Below, piece by piece: positions 26,101 through 38,100 of a stretch of 64,000 bases of DNA. The translations under genes were made by a program, and so were the position numbers. Position 1 is the first letter of the stretch; each line of letters opens with the position of its first letter. The stretch covers positions 11,735,501 to 11,799,500 of the forward strand of contig NC_084765.1 of NCBI RefSeq assembly GCF_028858725.1, read 5' to 3'. Under the pieces are notes generated by a model that was given only the letters and a program-made list of their open reading frames with translations, was not told the DNA's origin and did not search any database. The DNA is from Colius striatus. Lineage: Eukaryota; Chordata; Aves; Coliiformes; Coliidae.

Positions 26101-29100
26101 TTGCCTGCAGTGTATTCAGTTACACACAGATGGATCTTCACAGGGACAGGTCTCAGTACATAATAGGCGATGGCAAGCTCTTGTAACATAAGTAAAGGAA
26201 GATGTGTGTGGTGATTAGAAGTGAATAGCCACAAGGTCTCCAGTTAGCTTGCTATGCAGCTTTGGGTGGTGTGCCTACCACGTGTGTACCTCAGCCATGA
26301 CCGTTTCCAGTGAAGCACAGCTTTACGTAGTTCCTCTTGACTCGGACAGGAATTTGTGGATGCTTCATGATTTTGAGAATCTGACTAAATAAATATTTAA
26401 TTCCCTCTCAGGGACTTAATTAATGCTCACAGTGGACTTTGAAATAAGGGGAAAAGGCAAGGCTGATTACAGTCCATCTGTTCAATTCCAGCATATATTC
26501 TGCTTATTTGTCTCATTTTCTGTGAGTGATATGAGAACAACTCGTATGTTTATTTTCATCTGAAAGAGACTTGTGATAAAAAGAGTGATGAAATGAAAGG
26601 TAAAATAGATACTTGGTAGGCCACTTTTGTCAGTGCATGTGCAGGAATCTGTCATGAGCAAATTATGATAGCAAATGAACATGTTTGATCTTTGTGGACG
26701 TGTGACCATGAAAACTGGATTACTTTCTGACCTACGTATATTCCTTTGGTTTGAAACCTGAGAATTCTTAGGAATGATCTATCAGAGTATATGGAAAATT
26801 ATGCCTCCTCCCAATACATTTCTTCATTTGCTGTGTTCTACTTTCCACCTCAAATGTAAGATAGGAAAAACAAGTTTGAGTAGTTCCAGCTGGTTCCAAG
26901 AAATTGCTATAGCTCAGACAACTTAGATTCAGGGATGTTGATTTGTCTCAAGAGGAAGAAAATGACCAATATCCTGGCTGCAGAGACCTGGTACTGCCTG
27001 GGCTGCCTTCTACATGAAAGGACTTCTTAAAACAAACTTACTAGAGCACTGTGTGGTAGAATGGCACAAAACTTCCACAACATTGCAGAAAAGCCAACCT
27101 CTTTCTAGCTCAAATGGAGACTATTTTGTCTCATTGAATATAAGTGATCACACAAATCTCCTACTGTGGTCTCTATTGCAAACTAAGGAAAAGGAAATTA
27201 AATTATATCCTTAGGTGGAAATGAATGTTTGTAGGCAGAGTGTTTTCTTAGCAAATAGGTGAAACGCATTGCAAGTAGAGGAATTAAAGACTGACTTCTT
27301 TGGCATTATGTAGGATTTACACAGGCACAACTGACAGCTCAGTCTGAGTTGCTATTTGTACCAATGTTGGATTAAGATGGACAAAGGAATCAAAATTCAA
27401 AATAGAGTAACAGTTGAGAAATATACTGATTCAATCTAGGAAATGGGTCTTGTCTCTGATTCATTTTGAAATCACAGGTCCCTAGCAGAAAAATAAGTAC
27501 AACAGTGAACTTAAACTCTAATCCAGATTCAATCAATGTATTTCTTTAATCCTGATTTATATTACAGAGTGCTACTTACTGCACTGTGGTCAAATGACAA
27601 GGGTTTATTGAGTCGATTAACAAGAGTGAAACACCAATGAACTATGATGAAACAAATGGAAAATTACAAATTCAAATGATACAGATCTCCATACTTCTTA
27701 AGTCTGCTTATACTTGCCTCATATAGATGCTTGAGTCCTGATTTCAGTATGTGCTCCTGGGTGTAAGGCAGCTTGAGGAAGTCACCTGAGTGGGTGAATT
27801 TGCTTTGCTTTGCAGAACACTATTTACACTATGATATTTCAAGGGCAAGTGCCTTAGGCTTTACTAGGACAAGCTTACTAACTAATATAAAGTTTTCAGC
27901 ATCATTAACAGTCACAATAGTTTCATCCCCCTGTGTCAGATCTGGATCTTATTTCTCCTGAATCTTCTTTCTGAATAAAGTAATCTGATGATTTTTGAAT
28001 AAAATGATAAAATTTCTGAATCTTATTTCTTCTGGAATAATTTAATAGAACCTAGTGGGATTTATGCTTAGAATTCCCTTTCATTAGAGAGAGATAAAAA
28101 TCAAGATCCCTTGGACTGATCAAAGGCAGACATTTTTTGTAAACTACGAAAGAGTAACCCAGATGTCTCGTTTTCCAGTTTTCAGTTTGAATGGTGGAAA
28201 CTCTAAAGCTTTTGGAAATAATGTAAGATTACAATAGATACTTTCAGTAGCATTTTGCTGCTGAAAAGCTTATTAACATATTGGTTTGGTTTTTTTCCTC
28301 TTTTCCCAGCATTCTGCATCCTTAAACATCGTGGGCTTTTCAAACAGTTTAGAAATGGAATTGCCTTCAACGAGGTTATCTAGCTCAGCTGATCCACAGA
28401 TGCAAGGTGCAGCTGCTGTAAAACTTGGCTCCTCCCCAGATGCCCTCTGTGACTATGATACTCCAGGAGAGACAATGACCAGCTACAGCTTGGCACTGGG
28501 GAGAGCTTCAAGTGACCTGAGCCCTGGGGCTGGTGCTGGCCTCACACCAAGTGATGCACTCCAGGGGAAGACCAAGTGCAAGGTAGGAGTTGCTCAAACT
28601 CCTCTACTGAAAGAGAATCCACCTTCATTGATAGACCATGTTATTCTTTGTTAGTTAGTCAGTGAAAGGCAGCTATTTAAGTAATTTTTCCTTATCTAGT
28701 ATTTGAAGACTGATTACAAATTATTTTCCTAAGATACAAAGAAAGAAAACTAATAATAACATTTGCTATTTTTTTTCCCCCATCCGAAGCTGGAAAATGA
28801 AGACTTAGATACTCTAGATCAGCCTCTAGAAAATAGCTTGGCTGCTGCTGGGCAAGATGTAGTTAATGAATTGTCTCTTTCTATGCAAAAAGTGCTGGAA
28901 GAACCTATTAATCTTTCAATCAAAAAATCTCAACATTGCACTGCTTCTGAGCTGCTCAGCAACACTTCTTTCCTGACCATGAATGCCAGAATGAGACAAC
29001 TTAGGAGCAAAGAAGGTACCAGACTTTTCATTATTTCATTTTTGGCTTTTGGTCTTTCTTTCTTAGCATTGCAAAGCAGTGTACTTCTTAATGTACTCCC

Positions 29101-32100
29101 GTATAAATGTGCTTTTCCAAAAAAAAGTACAAAGTACTTAATGCAATGGAGAACCATATTTGATCTCATTTGTGGAGGAAAAACATGGAAATGGTATGCC
29201 TTAAATTTGTAACATTATTCATCTATGAACTAGAAATGAACGTGTCATGTGTGAAGTACCTTGAGTATTAACTCTCTTAGAAGCACTGCTGTTCCTGAGA
29301 CCTGCAGCTATGACCATTGAAGAGCTGGTTTGAAGAGTCCAACTTCAATTTAAAAAAAAATGATGTCCAAAATGTAATGTGCCTTCTGCTAAGTCCTTCA
29401 CATTAGTAGCATAAAAAAAAATCTTTGTTAGGCTGATACATTGCACAGAATGTGCTTTTGCTTGGCTCTGTCTACTGTTGAACATTTCCTTCAGCCAAGG
29501 CCTATTTCTTCAGCCTTAATGGAGAATTAGACCCTACTTAACTCTTTTCATGGGCAAATTGCCAGCATCCTTGTGCTACACTGTAAAACCTCATTCCTGT
29601 AAACTCTAAAAGTCAATGGGACTGTTCATGCAAGCAAGGGATTGCAGGATCAAGCTGTTGTCCTGTGTCTTATGCCAATATTTGGCTGCTTTTTTCTGTA
29701 AAAGATGAATTAATATTTCTATCTCTGTGTTGTATTTTTATTCAGAGAATTTTAATTAGTACAAAGGAGGCCTAGCTCAGTGAGCCAAGGAAATGTACTT
29801 GTCTTCTCTTGTATGTACTATGCCAAACTGTAACAATTATGCCACAATCATTTGTGTGAACTGTAAGAATCAAGCACACTCCTAAAAAGCTGTGCCTCAG
29901 CCAGGCTTAAGTATTTTTGAGAGGAGCAGCTTTGTGGTATCTAGTTTGTGTCATGTGATGCCACACACAGAAAGCAGCCCTGACACACAGGATCTCACTA
30001 TCTCTAACAGATACTACAAATCTGCTCTGTGCAAAGCCCAAGTCCTGTTGTGCAAGAGGATGGAAAGACAAGAGAGTTGAATTTAATGCTGTTCCCTCTT
30101 CACAAGAAGAATTAGGAGTGAGCAATTCCCATCCTGCTTTCAGTGTTTAAAACTGTGCAGTGAGAGGAGACCTGAGGAGATGCAGTCACCATATGCAGGG
30201 TGAACCAGTGAGAGATGAGTGAACTCTGTTGCAAAGGCAATGTTATCTTTGCTAGTGGCTCTCAGTTGGACCTACTGGCTTCAGCGGTGCTGTGCTGCCA
30301 AACCCCACTGCTTCGGTTATATAGCCCCAATGACTCATTCTTTTCTAATGTCAAATCTAAACATTTCAGCTTATTTTACAACAAAATACTTCCAGCCCCA
30401 AGTGATGTGGTAAAAATTGTACATAATTTCATGATTTTCCCCTTACAGCCACTTCTCTTCCTATCATGGCTTGTGTAAACACTCTTCCCTTCTCTTTTGT
30501 AGACTAAACAATTTGATGGTTTCAGTCTCTCCTCATGGGTCAGAATGGTGATTTTTAAAACTCACCTCATTCCTGCTGCACAATTCTGTGTTCTCTGCAA
30601 TTAAGGAGCGCCATCCACAGCCAAAGGCCATGCTGCAGTGAGGTCTCTGGGGTGCCATGCAGAGCCAGAATATCAGCTTCTTGTGATTTTTGTTCCTTAT
30701 TGCTGGTAATACACTGCAGGATGACATTCTTCTTTTCTTTTTTTCAGCAGCAGCATTACGAGGTTGACTCCCTTGCAGTGAATGGTCCATATTAACCCAC
30801 AGTTCCTTCTGCAGATCAGTTCCCTAGTCAATTATTTTTCCTTTGTAACTACATTCATCTGATATTTCATAAGCAAAATACTTACAATTAATTGTCTTAC
30901 TGATTTAGGAGATTTCTTTTCTCTGAATACTCTGACTCTTGTGTCTATTATCAGTCAAGAGCTACAGTTACTCTCATGCTTATATAGTGGATAGGTTTGG
31001 ATTCATATGTTTACATATTAAGTACATCGGAGGATATAAAGGAGTCATACAGTGAAACTTTTGTTCCTCAGTGGCAGGTGAGAAAGGATTTCCCTCCTGT
31101 TTTCAAGCAACTGAAGTTATCCAGAAGCTACTTAGTATGGAGCAGGAGACCACTGAAAGTTCCTGAGCCTCAGGGGTTCAGACATCAGTAGGTCTTTTTT
31201 CCTCAAGTAAAGGCTGTGTAGCAAAGAGGATTACTTATGTTGTTTCATGTATATGGATGAATGTAGCATGGCTGTGTACATATATAATTGTCTGGGAATG
31301 TTGTAATTTGACAAAATATTTTGAAGAGGCTCCTCATATTCAGTACTGAAGCTGCGGTTAAAACAAAAAGAGAGACAAAGGCTATATCCTAGAATAGAAA
31401 ATAGCACACATTTTCTATACATATAGATTAAATGATTCCATAATTCACTTATGATACCATATTAAACACCAGTCAGAACTACATGAATATTGAAGTACTT
31501 TCTACTCTAATCTGACTCTGATATAAATATTTTATTCATTTTCTTATCTTCTGTTCCAGATTCCAATAACTGTGAAAAGGAACATTTTGAAAGGGATATG
31601 AAAAGCAATCAGAATGTCAGGTAACAGAAACTTTTTTTATGCAGAAAGGCTGGCTATGAAATTTTATGCATGCATGTAGAAAAAGTGTCATACTCAATGA
31701 CAATGAAGAACTTAAAGAATGCAAAATTCTTTATAAATAACAATTCTGAAAATTGTAAACTGTTCTCTTAAACTTGAAAACAACAATTTCAAATAAGTAG
31801 TGAGTTCATGGTTTTGTTTTTTGTTTTTCTTTTTTTGTTTAATTTTCCAGGATTAATAAACATTTGCAGATTTATCTCACTTGAACTATTAGAAACCATT
31901 TAGCCCCAATTAAACCTAAAAATATACTGGGAACACAATTAAAATTATCTCGATGATTTAAAAATTTTTTTTTCAGCCACTGCTGTGATAGGATTTTAAA
32001 GTTAAGTCGATGTGCAGTGTTCCTATTTCAAGACAGACACCCTGAAAAATAACAAGCATGACTTAAATTGGAATAATTAAAACAAAAACATACAAATTAG

Positions 32101-35100
32101 GGCAAAATTTTAGCACAGAAGTTAGTAATTCATTTATGCATATGATTAATTTAAGTGATTGCATTTACATTTTTTAAAGAATCAGCATGTAAAAATCTGT
32201 CCAGATCTTCAGCATTTAGCTAGAAGAGTCACAGCTACAAAGGAAAAGGCACACAAACAATAGTGCAAGAAAAATATTGAAACTGAGTAGGAAGGAGAAT
32301 TTTGTGGAATACGACTACATATAACCATGTGTCATTTTGTTTATAGAGCTGCTCCTAAGGAGAAAATCCCCTATGTGCGACTGGAACGGCTGAAAATATA
32401 TTCCTCAGCAGACGGGGAACTCCCGGTTTTTAAGCTCCAGCCAAAGGACAATGAGCAGGAGGGCAATTTCCTCCTGGTAATTGAAGGTGGGACCCAGTCT
32501 TCAAGTATGTCTATAAAGGTGTGTGGAACTTCCTTGAGGCTTTAACTGCTTTCTCCCCTTTATCATACTGGCTTGTACCTAGTTCCTGAAAGTTGTTATA
32601 CACTGAACAACTCTGATTCATTTCACTCTCAGGCGCTTCTATGATAGGTTGAAGTAGCTGAAAATGCAGCTTTTAGTTTGCTACGTAGCTCTCTGACACT
32701 TCCATTTTTGAGAAGTCTTTCTCTAGGTTTGGATAGCTGTAGTGTTTTTATATTCCAGCAAACAACCTGGCTCCTCTGTCTAGTTGCAAATATATGATAA
32801 ATAGCTTAAAACTCATCTGAATGCATATTCGAGTGACAGGAGTTGATTCCAGAAATCACAGTATAATAGAGGTTTAAAAGCTTTGTATTCTATTATTTCA
32901 TTGGAGTCTTGAGTGTGAACTTCTTACCATAGAAGGAAATGGAAAATTCTGGTGGGAACAAAAAACTGTACTCATTTTTTTTGGAAATAACCAATCATAA
33001 AATTTTCAAATAAGATTGTGAAGTATCCTGTTTCTGTCATCTGTGATATGAAATCTGTACAGCTCTCTCACAGTGCTGTTACATTGTGGTATGTGGAGAA
33101 AATTACTTGGCCAAGGTGACTTTGCCAGGCAGTGGTGGATGTCGAGTTGTGTGGGGGTCTGTTGAGCCTTGATGCTCTCTCCGGTTTGCTGCACAGAAAC
33201 CATTTTGTCTACAGATAACCACTGCTGTTACATGCTTATACATGAAAATTATGATTGTGTGATCCCAGATTTTTTTTCCTTCAAGATAAAGAAAGATGTT
33301 CCACCCAAAGGACTGAAATCAAGAGAGGAAAACTCAGAAGGCACAAACTTTTTCATATCTCAGGCTGCAGGACAGACACAATCTCCTCCTGGTGATATTC
33401 AGTCTGTGGATCAGAAGCTCAGCAATGGCACCTCCATCATGAAAAAACCTCCAGTTACTCAGGAAGACAATCCAATTGAAAATGAGGATTTCTGTGCTGT
33501 GTGTCTTAATGGAGGAGAATTGTTGTGCTGTGATCATTGCCCCAAGGTCTTCCATCTCTCTTGCCATATCCCAGCCCTGCTCAGCTTTCCAGTGTGAGTA
33601 TGTATGACATTTTGTTCATGTACTCAGTTTCTGCTGAATGCCTTGGGGCAGAATATATCCTCAAGGATGTATGTATCAACCTTACATAAAGGCAAGGACT
33701 GCATCTCTCACTTGCCTTTGTGGTTACTTTTCTTGCAAAAGGAAGTTTTATACACTAGGAATGAGATGAATTCTTAACAGGAACTGTTTCCAGCCATGTA
33801 TGTCCTTTCTGTGGTTAGTTGGCCAGTACAAAAAAGGAAGTGGCAGACCTGAGCTTTAGGAACATTCTTGTGACTTACTGGAGAAAAAGAAAATCCTAAC
33901 TCGTGTGTGACATTTGTGATGTAGACAGCTCTTCTCTGCAGGACTAGTGACTAGCAAAAGGAAGGGTGATCAGTGAGTTCCTATTCAGTTTTCTAGCCAA
34001 TTTTACAGGAAATTTAGGATTATTTGGGCTTTTGTAGAAATGTTAGGGAATTGGTTTCTCTAAGACATACGTTCCCAACCAACTTGTTACAGACAGAGCC
34101 AGAATTCATCCACATACCAAACTTTGAAAGTGAGGCTGAAAAATGTGCGTTACTAGTGGGTGTAATTCTGGATTCTGTTAAAAAACATTACCAGGTGGGA
34201 CCAAAGGCTACTTTGTTCGTGCGAAGCCCTTGTAACTGTCCTGGAGGAGAAAAATATGTTGTGAGATACTAAGCTTGGAGATTCTGTTTGTTCTTTCTTT
34301 TCAAAAAGCAAGGATTTCCATATTTGACTTTTCACTCTTTTCCCTAATAACTAAGTAATTATTAAACTTCTACATTTCAAAACCATGTGAAAACCAAGTT
34401 TTCTTTTTAAAATAAACTTCCTAGGCTAAAGTAAATTCTGATGAAGTAAATGAATTCCCTTAACTAAAGTTCTGTATTTGTAGTTTTTTTAATATACTTT
34501 CATCTACAGCTGTTCAGACTCTCGTGTTGCAGAAGTTGCATCACTGCTTTCCTGAGATTCTTCAAGAGGTTTCTGAAAATGGATCTACTAGGAAGGACAC
34601 TTCTGCCTATGCAGAATTATGTCTACTTGATTTGGGAACCTGTGCACCAGTACACATTATGATCTTTTCTGATCATGCTGATTTCTTAGATAAAGAGGTC
34701 AATTAGCATAACAAATGATAATAAATATATTAATTGTCAAATGTATCTGGTTTGTGTTATGGCCCAACTGTGACTCTCTTTTATTATATATATTTTTAAA
34801 CAGTACTTGACTCAATGAAGCTGCACAGGCTGTTGCTACATGATTTCAAATGTTTACTATTTTGCTGGGGTTTTTTTCTGTGACAGAGAAAATGCAAGAA
34901 GTAGAATTTTAAATAATTACATTGCTAATTAGATTCAAGTTTCTTGAAGAACACCTAATAGAGTAGGCTTCAGATTGCCTGCTATTGTGATTCTAGTTAA
35001 GGATGAAACTTGTTTCCAAATACAGTGATTGCCGAGGTTTGTTTTTTGGCAAGGTTGCTAACAAAATTTGCCCCAAGTGTTTTTGTTCCTGGTTTTGCAG

Positions 35101-38100
35101 GGGAGAATGGGTGTGCACTCTTTGCCGTAGCCCAGTGAAGCCAGAAGTAGAATATGATTGTGAAAACACACGGTACAGCCACAGCTATGATGCACAATAT
35201 GGCCTTGATGACTATGACCAGAAGGTGGGAATAACAATATATTCTGTTATTTAGTAAAGTGCGTGTCATCTGAGCTTAAGGCTTTGCCTCCTTGTTGGAA
35301 AGAGGACTGTTTTGACTTGGTTGCTACTTGAACTTTTCAGAGACTTGTATCTACAACAAAAGCATTGTTTAGTATTCAGTTCTATCACACTAACTAGACA
35401 TTGCTGTTCAGTTCTAACACGAATGACATGTTTTAGAAAGGAGAATCAGGCAGATCTGGAATTCCTTTCTCCTTTCAACATCAGCAGAGCAAGCTTCCCT
35501 GAGTAAATTTTGCCTGACTTTCTGTCACTGAATCCTTTTCCTTTAAGACTTGGCACCTTCTCAAACATCTACTTAGGCAAGTTCCAATGCCATTTTTGTG
35601 ATGCAAACGTTTTCTGTCTTTCAGTTGAATTGAAATAATCACAGTCACAATTCGTATGTGCCATTAATCGCCCTGAAGATGACATTTTGGCACTGTTAAC
35701 TGAGCTTAGTTGAAAACTTCTCTCTTTACATTCCCATTACCAGTTTCCTCTACCAAATCTTCCATGCAAGAATACCTTTTCTTAAAGTCCTCTTGATACT
35801 TGGAGGCCACAAAATCCAAGTAAATGTCCTGTCTATATTGATGATGACTGGGGAGTGAAGCTAAGTCCACACAATTGAGTACAGGTGCTGAGCTCATCCT
35901 GCACAAATGTAGCCTAGATAAGGCACTGGCCTAGTCTGGACATCATACATAAAGACAACAGCAATGGTTTTAGAGTGCTGGGACCCCTTGGCAAGGCAGC
36001 AGCACTGCTCAGAAATGCTCTTTCCAGACTTGAGCTACTCTGTCTGTAAAGAGCTGGACATCCTTTCTTGACTTTGATGTGATCCTTGTTTCTATTGGTT
36101 TGGGTACAACTTCCCAGAAATAGTCAGATTTTGGGTCTTGATTAGTGAGGTTCTATTTAGAAAATGAAGTTCATCAGAAATTTCATTGCTTATAAGTAAA
36201 AATACCTTATAATATGTTTACAGTGTGTTTTTTTCACTAGTGAAAAAAACCCACAACTATTACAAGTATTTTATGAGTTAATGGCTGTTAAATTGCTAAG
36301 CTGTTTTCATATAGTAGTAGCAAATATGTAACTTACATGTGTTTGTTTGAATGAGTATGAACAATGTGAAACATTTTCCATCTAATCATTTCCACACTGT
36401 TACTGCCATTCTTTTAGTCAAGAGCCCAGGAATGTATCTAGAGTGCAGAAGGGAAATAGTGATAGCAATGAATTACCAAGAGTTTCCAGGATAGGTATAT
36501 GTGTACAATTTTTTTTGCATAATATTTATTTTCTTTCTTTACTATTTTCACTTTCAAAACTACAAAAATGCTATGAGGCAAAACAACCCTTGGGTTAGAG
36601 TCAAGTGTGCCATTTTGGATCAGAAGTGGACAGACTACATGAAAACTCACCTTGTTTGATTAACTAAGGACAAGAATAAAACTCATTTGTTTTGAATTAA
36701 AATGTATTTCAAATTTGGTTTCCACAGAAGTGTGAAAAGCTTGTGCTGTCCCTGTTCTGCAGTAGCATGAGCCTCCCATTCCATGAACCTGTCAGCCCCC
36801 TGGTAAGTACTGCACACACATGGGTCAGAGACACACCTTATAAGTTTCTCCTTTGTCTTCTTGAAATATGTTAATGAGCTCTTTAACAGTATTGCTTCCC
36901 TGGGTAGGGTAGGTGTTTCCTTCTTGCAAGTGCTCTGAAGGTCAGAGGCAGGTAAATGCTGACCAGTGTTCTCAGGTCAGATCTGGGTGGCAATTTAAGA
37001 TGCAGACAGGACACAAAAGGTTTATGAGAGGTTCCAGTGGTTAAGAAAGTTGACTTGCTGCATACATGGAGAATGTAGCACTGCCATAAGGGAGGTCTGC
37101 TTTAGAAGTAACCCTGAACTCCTTTTCTCGTTAACCTCTTTGCACAAAGATGTTAATGTGACTACGTTTAGGGGAAGATGTAGAGACTGCTTTTTTATCT
37201 ACGTACTCAGCATTTGTAATATTAACTGGCTATTTTAAAGAAGATGTAGATTAACAGTATTGTAACAATAGGACATGAGTTGGAAACAAGTTGGAAGAGG
37301 AAAATAAGAGAAAGAAAGTTTTTATGTGATGAAATAGTCCAAATAACAATATAAAAAAATTACACCTAGTAAAGATTGCAATAAGCTTATTGAACTCATT
37401 AATGATTTTAAACTTATGGATCTCCTTAATACTTACAAGTAAATAAATGGTGGATGTCAGGAGGTTGGGACATCCCCTTTTTGTACTGTATTTAGTGACA
37501 GGACAAGGGGATGAAGCTGCAACACAAAAAGTTCCATTTAAACATAACAAAAAACTGTTTTACTGTGAGGGTGAGGGAGCCCTGACACAGACTGCCCAGG
37601 AAGGGTGTGCAGTCTCTTTCCTTGAAGGTCTTCAAAATCTACCTGGACATGTTCTTGTGTGACCTGATCTAGGTGGACCTACTTTGGCAGGAGGGTTGGA
37701 CTAGATGATCTCTAAAGGTCCCTTCCAACCCCTACCATTCTATGATTCTATGAACATGTTCCCTCGTAAGTAGGTTTTGACCCAGAGAGATTTAAGGAGT
37801 GGGGTATCCCAGTGGCTGGTGCCCATTGCAAAATGCTTTTGTTGAACATAGTAGCATATTTTCAGTCAGTCTTGGCAGGCAACTTCCCACAGTACTTGCT
37901 GCCAGTATCTCTGCACATTATTTTGATAACTGCTCAGGGGAAATGTTAGCTAATTGTTGATATTATATACATTATTGATTATGGTTAAATGACAACATTT
38001 ATATCTGGAGATAAACTTTAGAAAGTACAAATAGCAGGGTAGTCACTGAAGTGTGCTATTTTCAAGATCAGTCTTGCAAGCAAATACATTTTTAAACAGA

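Larger units (their letters stand above)
16165..28309 (+). other. TRIM66: Largest TRIM66 intron (12.1 kb)
   Basis: Its 5' quarter is a near-complete minus-strand CR1 (16586-19725). From about 19,726 to 28,309 it is AT-rich sequence with no exon of TRIM66. It holds a 146-codon minus-strand open frame at 19917-20357 that I cannot assign. A perfect 9-base inverted repeat lies at about 22850-22873 (ACATTTATA / TATAAATGT, 6-base loop). No RNA gene recognised. Confidence 0.7.
33594..35100 (+). other. TRIM66: TRIM66 intron splitting the PHD finger
   Basis: 1.5 kb intron. It contains two exon-like open blocks (34093-34231 and 34510-34697) described separately. The rest is plain AT-rich sequence with a short TA tract near 34785-34798. 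Confidence 0.7.

Noticed and set aside
34093..34194. Cryptic block A as an alternative exon of the TRIM66 PHD frame
   Set aside because: Entered in phase 2 from the 33593 donor, it runs only about 20 codons to a stop and would destroy the PHD finger. Kept only as an unassigned block.
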